A stretch of DNA of 59,107 bases from Gammaproteobacteria bacterium (GTDB lineage: Bacteria; Pseudomonadota; Gammaproteobacteria; Chromatiales; Chromatiaceae), in contig JAGRGU010000034.1 of the NCBI GenBank assembly GCA_020445335.1, positions 8,549-67,655 of the forward strand. Reading direction: 5' to 3'. Below the pieces are notes generated by a model. That model saw only the letters and a program-made list of their open reading frames with translations, did not search any database and was not told the origin of the DNA. Within the stretch, counting starts at the first letter, position 1. Each line of letters starts with the position of its first letter. Both the position numbers and the translations under genes were made by a program. Below, in pieces: positions 7,860 to 17,635 of this stretch.

Positions 7860-8736
7860 AGCGCCGGTGCGCCCAGAGATATTGCGCTGGTGCCTGGCGC
7901 ACCGCTGCCTCGATGGCGAGATTGACCCGCGCGGTGTCCTCGCTTACCGACTCGCCCGGAAAATCTTCGAGCGGCGGTCGGACCACGAGCCGATAGCCCT
8001 CGCTTCCCGGCAGGCGGTAGCCGTAGCCGAGCATGACCGTCGCACCGCTGACACCCGCGATGCGCGAGATGATGGTACTGGTCGCCGCAGGCACGCCGAA
8101 GAAGGGGGCCAACACCGAGTGCTTGCCCTTCATCGCCTGATCGGGTGCCAGCCAGACGATCCGGTTCTGCCGGAGCGCGCGCAGCACCGCACGTACATCG
8201 CCGCGCGGAATGGCCTGCGAGAAACGGCGTTCGCGGTTGCGCCGGAAAGCCCACTCGATCACCGGATTCTCATGTTGCCTGTACATGACGGCAAACGGGT
8301 GAAGGTGTCCCAGCAGCCGGCCGATCAGGTCGAGATCGACGAAATGCATCCCCACCAGCAGGACCCCCCGGCCCGCCTCCAGTCCCTGTTCGAGATACTG
8401 GAAGCCCTCGGTCTGCGCCAGCGGTTTCAGTTTTTCGTCGCTGCCCCACCAGCTGAAACCCGTCATCAGCAGGCTGATGCCGATCGCCTCGAAGTGCTCC
8501 CTGACCACTTTCTCCTGCGCCTCCGCGTTGAGTTCGGGAAGGCAGAGCGCGATGTTGGTGCGGGCGATTCGTCTGCGGCGCACAGCGGCTCTATACCCCA
8601 GCCGGCCGATTCGACGCCCGACCGCCAGCGCCAGCGGGTAGGATGCGACGCGGCTGAAACACCAGAGCAGCGCCAAACCGAGCCAGGTGGGCCAGTGGCG
8701 AGGGGCGTGCAGAGGGGGTGTGGTGCTTGCTTCCAT
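7825..8736 (-). CDS. lpxL: Lipid A biosynthesis acyltransferase (LpxL/HtrB family)
   Basis: A 303-residue member of the LpxL/LpxM late acyltransferase family, which adds a secondary fatty acyl chain to Kdo2-lipid IVA at the inner membrane. There is one N-terminal membrane segment (about residues 16-40). The catalytic HX4D motif is seen as H131-FVDL-D136, and the conserved YRQHENPVIEW and AIPRGDVRAVLRAL stretches follow. The length is normal. The ATG at 8736 is followed by a short polar leader. The sequence does not decide between LpxL, LpxM and LpxP. It lies next to hldE and msbA, consistent with an LPS-assembly neighbourhood. Confidence 0.88.
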   Translation of the reverse strand: MEASTTPPLHAPRHWPTWLGLALLWCFSRVASYPLALAVGRRIGRLGYRAAVRRRRIARTNIALCLPELNAEAQEKVVREHFEAIGISLLMTGFSWWGSDEKLKPLAQTEGFQYLEQGLEAGRGVLLVGMHFVDLDLIGRLLGHLHPFAVMYRQHENPVIEWAFRRNRERRFSQAIPRGDVRAVLRALRQNRIVWLAPDQAMKGKHSVLAPFFGVPAATSTIISRIAGVSGATVMLGYGYRLPGSEGYRLVVRPPLEDFPGESVSEDTARVNLAIEAAVRQAPAQYLWAHRRFKKRKLLPDPY

Positions 8737-8829
8737 GGAGGGGTGGTCAGATAATCCGGGGTTTTGGGCGTGGCTCCGGCAGGAGCAGCGATTATAAAAG
8801 GTTTATCCGGCGAGGCGGTATCCCTCAAG

Positions 8830-10263
8830 ATGCAGATCCAGCTCCCCGATTTTTCCCACGCCCGCTTGCTGGTGGTGGGCGATTTGATGCTCGACCGCTA
8901 TTGGCAGGGGGCGACAGCGCGCATCTCTCCGGAGGCGCCGGTGCCCGTGGTACACGTCGATCAGACCGAAGCGCGCCCCGGCGGGGCGGCCAACGTTGCC
9001 GTCAATCTGGGCCGGCTCGGCTGTCAGGTGCGATTGGTCGGCATCGCCGGCAGAGACGAGGCGGGCGATCAGCTGGAGTCGGAACTGCAGAAACTGGGCA
9101 TTCAGTGCCTCTTCCAGCGCGAGGACTCGGTGCCGACGATCACCAAGCTGCGGGTGCTCAGCCGCCATCAGCAGCTGATCCGGCTCGATTTCGAACAGCG
9201 ACTCGACGCGGTGGCGAGCGACGAGATGGAGGCGCGCTTCTCCGATGCGTTGCCGGAGTGCCAGGCGCTGATTCTCTCCGACTACGCCAAAGGTACGCTG
9301 AGCGATCCGCAGCGCCTGATCCTGGCCGCGCGGCGCAGCGGTATTCCGGTACTGGTCGACCCCAAGGGCGATGCGTTCGAGCGTTATGCCGGCGCGACGC
9401 TGCTGACGCCCAATCTGGCCGAATTCGAGCGTATCGCGGGCAAGTGCGCATCGGATGCTCAGCTGGTCGAGCGTGGCGAGGCGCTGCGCACCCGGCTGCG
9501 GCTCGAGGCGCTGCTGATCACGCTGGGGGAGAGGGGAATGTTGTTGCTGGCGGCAGGGCAGGAGGCGCTGCACCTGCCGACGCGGGCGCGCGAGGTCTTC
9601 GACGTTACCGGCGCGGGCGACACGGTGATCGCCGTGCTGGCCGCCGGCATTGCGGCGGGTTTGGGGATATCCGCGGCCGCGGGGCTGGCCAATCTGGCGG
9701 CGGGTCTGGTGGTGGGGAAGCTCGGCGCGGGAAGCGTGACGCCCGCCGAACTGGGCGCGTCGCTGCGCGATCGGCAGAGCTGGAGCCCGGTGGTGGATCG
9801 GGCGCAGCTGGCGGTGTTGCTGCAGGAGGCACGCGCCGGCGGGGAGCGCATCGTCATGACCAATGGCTGTTTCGATATTCTGCACGAGGGTCACGTGAAC
9901 TACCTGCAGCAGGCCAGAACTCTGGGCGACCGGCTGCTGGTGGCAGTCAATGACGACGATTCGGTGCGGCGCCTGAAGGGCGAGGGGCGTCCGATCAACG
10001 CGCTGGCGCAACGCATGGCGGTGCTGGCGGGACTGGCATCGGTCGACTGGGTGGTGCCCTTCTCCGAGGATACGCCGCGGCAGCTGATCTGCGAGGTTAA
10101 GCCTGATCTGCTGGTCAAGGGGGGGGATTACCGGCCGGAGCAGATCGCCGGTTATGACTGTGTGGTCGAAAATGGCGGCGAGGTGCGCGTGCTGGGGTAT
10201 CTGGATGGACACTCGACCAGTCGGATCGTCGCCAGCATCCGCGCCGAGCAGGAGCGCCGATGA
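8830..10263 (+). CDS. hldE: Bifunctional D-glycero-beta-D-manno-heptose-7-phosphate kinase / 1-phosphate adenylyltransferase HldE
   Basis: A 477-residue two-domain enzyme of ADP-heptose synthesis for the LPS inner core. The N-terminal PfkB/ribokinase-type kinase (about 1-315) shows VVGDLMLDRYW, the glycine-rich PGGAANVAVNLGRLG and the catalytic DVTGAGDTV loop. The C-terminal cytidylyltransferase-like domain (about 340-477) shows MTNGCFDILHEGHVNYLQ with the HxGH motif. Both active sites appear intact and the length fits full HldE. ATG 8830 fits the known N terminus; an in-frame upstream start at 8764 would add 22 unconserved residues. The stop overlaps the msbA start by four bases (ATGA at 10260). 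Confidence 0.96.
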   Translation: MQIQLPDFSHARLLVVGDLMLDRYWQGATARISPEAPVPVVHVDQTEARPGGAANVAVNLGRLGCQVRLVGIAGRDEAGDQLESELQKLGIQCLFQREDSVPTITKLRVLSRHQQLIRLDFEQRLDAVASDEMEARFSDALPECQALILSDYAKGTLSDPQRLILAARRSGIPVLVDPKGDAFERYAGATLLTPNLAEFERIAGKCASDAQLVERGEALRTRLRLEALLITLGERGMLLLAAGQEALHLPTRAREVFDVTGAGDTVIAVLAAGIAAGLGISAAAGLANLAAGLVVGKLGAGSVTPAELGASLRDRQSWSPVVDRAQLAVLLQEARAGGERIVMTNGCFDILHEGHVNYLQQARTLGDRLLVAVNDDDSVRRLKGEGRPINALAQRMAVLAGLASVDWVVPFSEDTPRQLICEVKPDLLVKGGDYRPEQIAGYDCVVENGGEVRVLGYLDGHSTSRIVASIRAEQERR

Positions 10264-11990
10264 CCGGTCGCGACCTCTATCTGCGGCTGCTCGGCTACGT
10301 CAAAAGCTACAAGGGGCAGTTTGCGCTGGCACTGCTGGCGATGGTGGTGCTGGCCGCGACCGAACCGTTGATTCCGGCACTGCTGAAGCCAATGCTCGAC
10401 GGCACTTTCGTCGATAAGGACCCGGATGTCATCCGCTGGACACCGATCGCGCTGATCGCGCTCTTCCTCGTGCGCGGTACGATGAACTTTCTCAGCAGCG
10501 TGGCGTTCGAGTGGGTTGCCGGCAAGGTGGTGATGGATCTGCGGGTGCAGATGTTCCGCCGCATCATGACCCTGCCCACCGCCTATTTCGATGCCAACTC
10601 CACCGGCAATCTGATCAACCGGGTCACCTTCAACGTCAACCAGGTCACCAAGGCTTCCACCCGGGTGGTCACCATCCTGGTCAAGGATACGATCATCGTC
10701 ATCGGCCTGCTGGCGTACATGATCTATCTCAACTGGCTGCTGACGCTGACCATGTTCGTGCTGTTGCCGATCATCGGCCTGGTGGTCGCGATCGTCGCGC
10801 GCCGGCTCAGGCGCATCAGCCGGCATCTGCAGAACACCATGGGCAACATGACCCACGTGCTCGAGGAGGGCGTCAGGGGACACAAGATCGTCAAGGTGTT
10901 TGCCGGGCGTGAGTATGAGCAGCGCAGATTCGACAGGCTGGCCAACTGGGTGCGCCGTTACAACATGAAGAGCCAGGTCGCCGGCATGGCTCATGTGCCG
11001 TTGGTGGAGCTGGCGGCGGCGTTGATGATCGCGGTGCTGATCTACGTCGGCACCAATAACGAGATCATGGGCGAAATGACGGTCGGCGCGTTCGTCTCGT
11101 TGATGGCCGCGGTCGGGTTGATCTTCTCGCCCATCAAGCGGCTTACCAGCGTCAACCAGCCGCTGCAGAAAGGGTTGGCTGCGGCGGAAAGTGTCTTCGA
11201 CCTGATCGATCAGCAGCCGGAAGAGGATGGCGGGCGGCTGGAACTGCGCGAGGTGAAGGGGCGGCTGACGCTTGACGACGTCCACTTCAGCTACCCCTCG
11301 CAGCAGGAGTCGGCACTGCGCGGTATAAGCTTCGATGCGGCGCCCGGAGAGACCATCGCGCTGGTGGGACGCTCCGGCGGCGGCAAGACGACCATCGTCT
11401 CGCTGATCCCCCGCTTCTATGCTCCCGATCGTGGAAGGGTACTGCTGGACGGTGTCGATAGCGCCGAGCTGTCGCTGACCTTTCTGCGCTCTCAGCTCTC
11501 CTATGTCGGCCAGGAGTCGGTGCTGTTCGACGATACGGTGGCGGCCAATATCGCCTATGGTGCGACGCAGGAGGTCGACCGGGCGCGGATCGAGCAGGCG
11601 GCCCGCGACGCCCACGCGCTGGAGTTCATCAGCAGGATGCCGCAGGGGCTGGAGACCCGTATCGGCGAGGATGGCGTGCGCCTGTCGGGCGGTCAGCGCC
11701 AGCGGCTGGCGATCGCCCGGGCGTTGATCAAGGATGCGCCGATCCTGCTACTGGATGAGGCGACCTCGGCGCTGGACACCGAGTCCGAGCGGATGGTGCA
11801 GGAGGCGCTGAAGCGCCTCACCGAACACCGCACCACGCTGATCATCGCCCATCGCCTCTCCACCGTGATGCACGCCGACCGCATCCTGGTGATAGCCGAT
11901 GGCAGGGTGGTCGAGCAGGGGCGCCATGACGAGCTCTATGCGCTCGGCGGAGAATATACCGAACTCTGCAAGCACCAGTTCGGCGGCTGA
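10260..11990 (+). CDS. msbA: Lipid A/LPS ABC exporter MsbA
   Basis: A 576-residue half-transporter with an N-terminal six-helix ABC membrane domain (about 1-310) and a C-terminal ATPase domain. The nucleotide-binding domain has Walker A GRSGGGKTT (about residue 370), Q-loop YVGQESVLFDDTV, signature LSGGQRQRLAIARAL, Walker B ILLLDEATSALD and the H-loop IIAHRLSTV. This is the inner-membrane flippase for lipid A-core. Coupling to hldE by a 4-base overlap supports the LPS role rather than drug export. It is followed by 254 noncoding bases before ugd, with a shift to separate transcription likely. Confidence 0.94.
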   Translation: MTGRDLYLRLLGYVKSYKGQFALALLAMVVLAATEPLIPALLKPMLDGTFVDKDPDVIRWTPIALIALFLVRGTMNFLSSVAFEWVAGKVVMDLRVQMFRRIMTLPTAYFDANSTGNLINRVTFNVNQVTKASTRVVTILVKDTIIVIGLLAYMIYLNWLLTLTMFVLLPIIGLVVAIVARRLRRISRHLQNTMGNMTHVLEEGVRGHKIVKVFAGREYEQRRFDRLANWVRRYNMKSQVAGMAHVPLVELAAALMIAVLIYVGTNNEIMGEMTVGAFVSLMAAVGLIFSPIKRLTSVNQPLQKGLAAAESVFDLIDQQPEEDGGRLELREVKGRLTLDDVHFSYPSQQESALRGISFDAAPGETIALVGRSGGGKTTIVSLIPRFYAPDRGRVLLDGVDSAELSLTFLRSQLSYVGQESVLFDDTVAANIAYGATQEVDRARIEQAARDAHALEFISRMPQGLETRIGEDGVRLSGGQRQRLAIARALIKDAPILLLDEATSALDTESERMVQEALKRLTEHRTTLIIAHRLSTVMHADRILVIADGRVVEQGRHDELYALGGEYTELCKHQFGG

Positions 11991-12244
11991 GGCTATGGGA
12001 GTGGATGTGCCGGTAATGCGGGGTCGAAGATATTCCGCCCTGGCCCCGGTTCGCGGGGTTCCCGCTTCTGCGAGAGTGATGGCGAGCGCTTTTCCCCGAC
12101 TCTTCTCCTGACCTTGCTCATGCGCGTTTCCCGGCGCGGATTTGCCTATGCGTCTTGAGGGTATTACGGGCCTGTCATGTTAATATTCACAGGTTTTTGT
12201 CGCTGTAATCCGAAGCGATACTGTTAACAGACTGGAAGGGAAGA

Positions 12245-13573
12245 ATGAAAGTTACGATATTTGGTTCAGGGTACGTCGGTCTGGTCTCCGGCGCCTGTCT
12301 GGCGGAGGTCGGCAACGATGTCATCTGCGTCGACATCGACGAGCAGAAGATCGAGCAGCTGAAGCAGGGCAGGATCCCGATCTACGAACCGGGCCTGGAG
12401 AGTCTGGTGTTGAACAACCAACGCGCCGGCCGGCTCGCCTTCACCACCGACGTGGCCGAAGGGGTCAGGCACGGCCTGTTCCAGTTTATCGCCGTCGGTA
12501 CGCCGCCGGACGAAGATGGCAGCGCCGATCTGCAGTACGTGCTGGCGGTTGCCGCCAGCATCGGCGAGCAGATGGACGGCTACAAGGTCGTCATCGACAA
12601 ATCGACGGTTCCGGTCGGGACAGCCGATAAGGTGCGATCGCGCATCGCCGAGGCGCTGGCGGCGAGGGGCAGGGAGGAGATGGAGTTCGATGTGGTCTCC
12701 AATCCCGAGTTTCTCAAGGAGGGCGATGCGATCGACGACTTCATGAAGCCGGACCGGATCGTCATCGGCACCGACAACCCACGCACCAGCGAGCTGTTGC
12801 GCGAGCTCTACGCCCCCTTCAACCGCAGCCATGACCGTCTGGTGGCGATGGATATCCGCTCCGCGGAGCTGACCAAATACGCTGCCAACGCAATGCTGGC
12901 GACCAAGATCAGCTTCATGAACGAACTGGCCAATATCGCCGAACTGGTGGGAGCGGACATCGAGCAGGTGCGCATAGGCATCGGCTCCGATCCCCGCATC
13001 GGTTATCACTTCATCTACCCCGGCATCGGCTACGGCGGTTCCTGTTTTCCAAAGGATGTGCAGGCGCTCGAACGTTCCGCGCGCGAGCACGGCTATCGGG
13101 CGCAGATCCTGGAGTCGGTCGAGGCGGTCAACTATCGGCAGAAAGAGAAGCTGTTCCAGATGATCGGCAGCCATTACGGAGGTGACCTGGAGGGCAAGGT
13201 GATCGCGCTCTGGGGGCTGGCGTTCAAGCCCAACACCGACGATATGCGCGAGGCGCCCAGTCGGGTGCTGCTCGAGGCGCTGTGGAGAGCCGGCGCCAAG
13301 GTGCGCGCCTACGATCCGGAGGCGATGGAGGAGACGGCGCGCATCTACGGTGAACGCGACGATCTGCTGTTGTGCGACTCGCCGGAAGCGGCGCTCGAGG
13401 GAGCGGACGCGCTGGCGGTGGCGACCGAGTGGAAGATGTTCCGCAGCCCCAATTTCGACCTGATCGCCGACAGGCTCGCCGCTCCGGTCATCTTCGACGG
13501 TCGTAATATCTACGATCCGAAGTATCTCAAGGCGAGAGGGTTCGACTACTACGCGATCGGTCGGCGCCGCTGA
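12245..13573 (+). CDS. ugd: UDP-glucose 6-dehydrogenase
   Basis: A 442-residue enzyme that oxidises UDP-glucose to UDP-glucuronate with two NAD+. It shows the Rossmann motif [18 protein letters not shown] at residues 5-22, the DKSTVPVGT stretch and the catalytic cysteine in [12 protein letters not shown] (about residue 265). The C-terminal UDP-binding domain starts near [17 protein letters not shown]. It is closer to Ugd/TuaD-type enzymes than to the UDP-HexNAc dehydrogenases WbpA/WbpO, so UDP-glucuronate is the likely product. A good Shine-Dalgarno (GGAAGGGAAG) precedes ATG 12245. It is followed by a wbpP-like epimerase on the same strand, consistent with uronic-acid supply. Confidence 0.94.
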   Translation: MKVTIFGSGYVGLVSGACLAEVGNDVICVDIDEQKIEQLKQGRIPIYEPGLESLVLNNQRAGRLAFTTDVAEGVRHGLFQFIAVGTPPDEDGSADLQYVLAVAASIGEQMDGYKVVIDKSTVPVGTADKVRSRIAEALAARGREEMEFDVVSNPEFLKEGDAIDDFMKPDRIVIGTDNPRTSELLRELYAPFNRSHDRLVAMDIRSAELTKYAANAMLATKISFMNELANIAELVGADIEQVRIGIGSDPRIGYHFIYPGIGYGGSCFPKDVQALERSAREHGYRAQILESVEAVNYRQKEKLFQMIGSHYGGDLEGKVIALWGLAFKPNTDDMREAPSRVLLEALWRAGAKVRAYDPEAMEETARIYGERDDLLLCDSPEAALEGADALAVATEWKMFRSPNFDLIADRLAAPVIFDGRNIYDPKYLKARGFDYYAIGRRR

Positions 13574-13649
13574 TTTCGTCGCCGCCACTTTTTCCATCTC
13601 CCGGTGCAATGGAATCAGCGCGCCGGACTCAATGAGGATCCCCGTTGTC

Positions 13650-14681
13650 ATGAGTAGATATCAGGAGCTGCAGACACATCTGGCGAGCAACCGTTATCGC
13701 TGGCTGGTGACCGGCGTCGCCGGTTTTATCGGCTCCAACCTGCTGGAGACCCTGCTGCGGTTGGGGCAGGAGGTGGTTGGACTGGACAATTTCGCCACTG
13801 GCCACCGGCACAATATAGAGCAGGCGCTGGCCGACGCAGGCGAGACCCAGGATTGCGGCAGGTTCAGTTTCATCGAGGCGGACATCTGCGATCTCGACAG
13901 CTGCCGTAAGGCCTGCGAAGGGGTCGACTTCGTGCTGCACCAGGCGGCGCTGGGGTCGGTGCCGCGCTCGCTCGAGGATCCCATTCGCACCAACAGCGCC
14001 AATATAGACGGCTTCCTCAACATGCTGCTCGCAGCCAGGGATGCGGGTTGTCGCAGGTTTGTCTACGCCGCCTCCAGCTCGACCTACGGCGACCACCCGG
14101 ACCTGCCGAAAGTCGAGGAGAAGATCGGCAATCCGCTGAGCCCCTACGCGGTGACCAAGGTGGTCAACGAACTCTACGCACAGGTGTTTGCGCGTTGCTA
14201 CGGCTTCAAGACCGTGGGCCTGAGGTACTTCAACATCTTCGGCAAGCGTCAGGACCCCAACGGCGCCTATGCCGCCGTTATACCCAAGTGGGTTGCAAGC
14301 CTGATCAATGGTGAGGAGGTCTTCATCAACGGCGACGGCGAAACCTCACGTGACTTCTGCTACATCGACAATACCGTACAGATGAACATTCTCGCCGCTT
14401 TCGCCGAGGATGAGGCGGCGGTAGATCAGGTCTACAACGTGGCGCTGAACGACAGAACCAGCCTGACGCGCCTGTTCGAGATGATCCAGGAACGGCTGCT
14501 GCAGCGGGTCGATGGGTTGCGGCCGGTCAAGCCGACTTATCGCGACTTCCGCCCCGGGGATGTGCGCCATTCGCAAGCCGATATCGGCAAGGCGCGGCGA
14601 CTGCTCGGCTACGCTCCCAGCCACCGCATCGACCAGGGTCTGGACGAGGCCATGGAGTGGTACGTCGCTTCGCTGGGCTGA
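13650..14681 (+). CDS. wbpP: UDP-N-acetylglucosamine/UDP-glucuronate-type 4-epimerase (WbpP/TviC-like SDR)
   Basis: A 343-residue extended SDR. It has [20 protein letters not shown] near the N terminus, then [23 protein letters not shown], the Ser of SSSTYGDHP and the catalytic YAVTK motif, all strongly recalling P. aeruginosa WbpP. WbpP interconverts UDP-GlcNAc/GalNAc and their uronic acids. Ugd lies immediately upstream, so UDP-GlcA/GalA conversion is also possible. ATG 13650 (MSRYQEL) matches the WbpP N terminus; an in-frame ATG at 13632 would add six residues. The gene ends 10 bases before the convergent wbpE-like gene. Confidence 0.9.
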   Translation: MSRYQELQTHLASNRYRWLVTGVAGFIGSNLLETLLRLGQEVVGLDNFATGHRHNIEQALADAGETQDCGRFSFIEADICDLDSCRKACEGVDFVLHQAALGSVPRSLEDPIRTNSANIDGFLNMLLAARDAGCRRFVYAASSSTYGDHPDLPKVEEKIGNPLSPYAVTKVVNELYAQVFARCYGFKTVGLRYFNIFGKRQDPNGAYAAVIPKWVASLINGEEVFINGDGETSRDFCYIDNTVQMNILAAFAEDEAAVDQVYNVALNDRTSLTRLFEMIQERLLQRVDGLRPVKPTYRDFRPGDVRHSQADIGKARRLLGYAPSHRIDQGLDEAMEWYVASLG

Positions 14682-14691
14682 AGCCCCGCTC

Positions 14692-15783
14692 TCAGGCCAG
14701 CCCGGTCGCCAGTGCGTCGACGATCCGCTGCTGATCCGTCTCGCTCAGGTAGGGGTGCATCGGCAGACTGAAGACACGCTCCGACATCCGCTCGGCGACC
14801 CGCAGGTCGAACGCATCGGTCGCCAGCGCCGGCTGTTGGTGCAACGGTCTCGGGTAGTGGACCGCGGTGGGGATGCCGTTTGCCTGCAGCTGTTCGAGCA
14901 GTTGCGGACGCTGATCCGAAGCCAGTGTGTACTGCGCGTAGACGCAGGTGTTTCCTTCGCGAACGACGGGAGTGGTCAGCGCCAGTCCGCGCTCGCCGAT
15001 CATTTCGCTGTAGCGCGCGCCGATGCGCTGGCGCGCCGCGACCTCGCCCGGAAAGAGCTCCAGCTTGGCCAGTAGAACGGCCGCTTGCAGTGTATCCAGC
15101 CGCGCATTGAGTCCGATTCGCGGGTGGTAATATCGTTCCGACTGGCCATGATTGCAGAGTTCGCGTATGCGCTGCGCGAGATCGTCGTCGTCGGTAAAGC
15201 AGGCACCGCCGTCACCATAACCTCCGAGCGGCTTGGATGGGAAGAAGCTGGTGCAGCCTATCTCCGACAGGCTGCAGGAGGCGCGCCCCCGGTAGCTGGC
15301 GCCGAGACTCTGCGCGGCATCCTCGATTACCGGTATGCCGTAGCTCTGCGCCAGCGCGTTGATGCTGTCGAAGTCGGCGCACTGGCCGTAGAGGCTGACC
15401 GGCATGATCGCCTTGGTACCGGGGGTGATCGCGGCTTCGATTTTGCGTGGATCGATGTTGTAGGTCTCCGCCTCGATATCGACAAAGACCGGCGTCGCGC
15501 CGAGCAACGCGATCATCTCGCCGGTGGCGATGAAGGTGAACGGCGTGGTGATCACCTCGTCACCCCGCCCTATACCCAGTGCCATCATCGCCACCAGCAG
15601 CGCGTCGGTGCCCGAAGAGACCCCGATGCAGTGCCTGACACCGACATAACCGGCGAGCCGCTCCTCAAGCTCCTGTACTTCGGGTCCTAGGATGAACTGG
15701 CCGTGCTGCAGGACTCGCTGGATCCGCTCACCGACCTGCTGCTCAATGCGTGCATACTGCGCCTGTAGGTCGATGAATTTCAT
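14692..15783 (-). CDS. wbpE: DegT/DnrJ/EryC1-family aminotransferase, WbpE-like
   Basis: A 363-residue PLP enzyme. The start ATG 15783 (MKFIDLQAQYARIEQQV) matches the WbpE N terminus and has AAGGA eight bases upstream. Clear motifs are GPEVQELEERLA, GDEVITTPFTFIAT, PVIEDAAQSLGA and the PLP lysine in FFPSKPLGGYGDGG. Similarity to P. aeruginosa WbpE (UDP-3-keto-GlcNAcA 3-aminotransferase) is high along the whole length as I recall that protein. Its partners for a 2,3-diacetamido uronic acid (WbpA, WbpB, WbpD, WbpI) are not in the window. Either they lie elsewhere or this enzyme serves a different keto-sugar. Confidence 0.88.
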   Translation of the reverse strand: MKFIDLQAQYARIEQQVGERIQRVLQHGQFILGPEVQELEERLAGYVGVRHCIGVSSGTDALLVAMMALGIGRGDEVITTPFTFIATGEMIALLGATPVFVDIEAETYNIDPRKIEAAITPGTKAIMPVSLYGQCADFDSINALAQSYGIPVIEDAAQSLGASYRGRASCSLSEIGCTSFFPSKPLGGYGDGGACFTDDDDLAQRIRELCNHGQSERYYHPRIGLNARLDTLQAAVLLAKLELFPGEVAARQRIGARYSEMIGERGLALTTPVVREGNTCVYAQYTLASDQRPQLLEQLQANGIPTAVHYPRPLHQQPALATDAFDLRVAERMSERVFSLPMHPYLSETDQQRIVDALATGLA

Positions 15784-16155
15784 GAGTAAATTCCTTGTTT
15801 TGCCGGCCTTGGTGAATCGGTGCAATTGTAACATAGCGGGATCGATGACTGTGTTGGCACAGCTAAACCGCAGTCAATCGATGAGTGGGTTCCGCCTATG
15901 TTCCGCAATCGATGGATGCCACCGCTTTGGGTGAAAACTCGTCACCGGAAACCGGTGCAGTTGGGAGAGAAGATTGGGTTGATGCAAGCCATTCGTCATT
16001 CGCTGGATGGCATGGTGGGGGTTTCTAATGCCGATTTATCGCCGGTTGAAGTATAATGCCCGCCTTTATTGGCAAGACAGGTTGACCAAGATGCAGCATT
16101 GCCAACCTGGCAAGCCCGGTTCCGGGCTGTGTCGTTATATTTTTCCGGCGATCGC
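15784..16155. other. Divergent intergenic region with AT-rich promoter zone
   Basis: These 372 bases lie between the divergent wbpE-like gene and the GT-B-like gene. They are visibly richer in A+T than the flanks and contain no convincing gene. A perfect TATAAT at 16052-16057 points right. A TACAAT reading leftward (15825-15830) could serve wbpE. Neither has a good -35 element. Confidence 0.5.
16052..16057 (+). promoter_or_regulatory. Candidate -10 element (TATAAT) for the 16156 gene
   Basis: A consensus TATAAT lies about 100 bases upstream of ATG 16156 in an AT-rich intergenic stretch. No TTGACA-like hexamer is seen at 16-18 bases upstream, so this is a weak, context-based call. Confidence 0.4.
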
Positions 16156-17592
16156 ATGAAATTGAAGGTTTTTTCTGTCGGGTGGGAGCCGAGTTTCATC
16201 GATGAACTGCTTACCCCCATTGCCAGGCTTACCGGTATCGAATTCACTCATGGTCTGGTGGGGGACGCATCACGTCTTTCGTGGGCCGGCAGGCAGTATC
16301 CGCAGCTGAAGTTTGTCGCATTGTCAAAGACCCGGGAGGAGCCCCTACCGAGTCCTGACTACGAGTTGCTCGCCAGCCTTGAGTCTGTTGGTGTCCCTAC
16401 TGTAAGAAACATGATTCGGGGCGATAGAGTGTTGAGGTATCGTTCGGAAACAGAGGCTTTCGGTTACGCAACACTATTGGCGCTCAAGCTACAGGAGAAA
16501 CTGGAAGAACTGCAGCCAGATGTCGTTTTGGCATCCCATGACAGTATGCATTCGGCAATGAGTTTGGCTGTCGCAAAGTCGAAGGGTATTCCCTGGGTTG
16601 CTCTGGCGTTTCCGGTAATACCGGATAATCTCACCGGCTTTTGCCTCTCCCTGACGCCGGATTCACTGGTGCCATTGGTGCGTCCAGTGGATGAGCAAAT
16701 TCGGCTTGATGCACGAAAAATTATTCGCAGCGTAGGCGGAAAGGAATTGAAGGTGGTAGCGTATCGTGCACCGGCGTCGTTATCCCAATGGCTGAGACAG
16801 TACCTGCTGCACGCAAAAAATCTGCTTCGCCGAAGGCAGTCCATGGAAGCGATGGGTATAGATCGTTTTACCTACCCATCGGTTGCCGAGCGAATGCGTG
16901 ATGTCGCGCGGCGAACTTTCAACCGCGTTAGATTACCGGTGGGCAGAATGCTGCAATCGCCGCCTGACGCGCGCTATGTTTACTTTCCTTTCCATATGGC
17001 GCCTGAGTCCATGCTGGATACATGGGCGCCGTTCTATCAAAACCAGCTTGAGTTCGTTACTCAGCTGTCCGGTGCGATTCCTGCCGATACTGATTTCGTA
17101 ATCAAGCTGCACTTCAGTGATCCGGACAACTACAGTCGGCGGCAGTTAATGCAGCTGATGAAGCTGCCTCGGCTTCATATCGCGCACCCCAGTGCTGCAG
17201 GAAACCTTTTCGTTGACGAGGCAGCGCTGGTGGTCGGGATCCAGGGTACGACCTGCCTGGAGGCCGCCTTGCGTGGCAAGCCGGTGTTGATTTTTGGTGA
17301 TTCTCCATATCTACACTTTCCTCGTACTGAACGAGCGAAGCGGCCGGATGAATTACATGGTCAGATCGTGAACATGCTGGATCGGGCGCCGGCAACCGAC
17401 GAGGAGATTGAGCATGCCTACGCCAACTATCTTGCGCGTTACATGCCCGGTCGAATCAACGATTGGTCAAATCCGCTTGATCAACGGGAGTTGCGCTCCA
17501 TGGCGGATTGTTTCATCGCGCTCGGTTCCTATATTGAGGACCGGAACAACCGTTCAAACTGGTATCTTCGGCCTCCTTTCTTGCTTGGATAG
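16156..17592 (+). CDS. GT-B-like protein, capsule polysaccharide synthesis (KpsS/KpsC-like) type
   Basis: A 478-residue protein from ATG 16156 (MKLKVFSVGWEPSFIDELL). I recognise no close family with certainty. The C-terminal half has YVYFPFHMAPESML and later VVGIQGTTCLEAALRGKPVLIFGDSPYLHF. This order (a YFPLH-P-E motif, then a G-x-T-x-LEAAL-x-GKPV donor-site loop) resembles the capsule polysaccharide synthesis family that includes KpsC/KpsS Kdo transferases, and GT-B enzymes in general. It would be a cytoplasmic glycosyltransferase. Base composition is more A+T-rich than the flanking genes, suggesting recent acquisition together with the next gene. It ends 43 bases before that gene. Confidence 0.68.
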   Translation: MKLKVFSVGWEPSFIDELLTPIARLTGIEFTHGLVGDASRLSWAGRQYPQLKFVALSKTREEPLPSPDYELLASLESVGVPTVRNMIRGDRVLRYRSETEAFGYATLLALKLQEKLEELQPDVVLASHDSMHSAMSLAVAKSKGIPWVALAFPVIPDNLTGFCLSLTPDSLVPLVRPVDEQIRLDARKIIRSVGGKELKVVAYRAPASLSQWLRQYLLHAKNLLRRRQSMEAMGIDRFTYPSVAERMRDVARRTFNRVRLPVGRMLQSPPDARYVYFPFHMAPESMLDTWAPFYQNQLEFVTQLSGAIPADTDFVIKLHFSDPDNYSRRQLMQLMKLPRLHIAHPSAAGNLFVDEAALVVGIQGTTCLEAALRGKPVLIFGDSPYLHFPRTERAKRPDELHGQIVNMLDRAPATDEEIEHAYANYLARYMPGRINDWSNPLDQRELRSMADCFIALGSYIEDRNNRSNWYLRPPFLLG

Positions 17593-17635
17593 TTTTTCTC
17601 TGTTTAATTGGAAAATCGGTTGACTGGTTATGATT

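Noticed and set aside
8008..8024. ops/JUMPstart-like GGCGGTAG motif
   Set aside because: It lies within the coding part of the lpxL-type gene and is not upstream of a polysaccharide operon; no further JUMPstart sequence surrounds it.
12221..12230. Perfect palindrome CTGTTAACAG upstream of ugd
   Set aside because: It is only 10 bp, without a second copy or a known operator match, and can occur by chance in this AT-richer leader.
10152..13651. Long minus-strand frames (10152-11615 and 12266-13651) opposite msbA and ugd
   Set aside because: They are shadows of msbA and ugd. Composition is rich in His, Arg, Gln and Asp, with no recognisable family.
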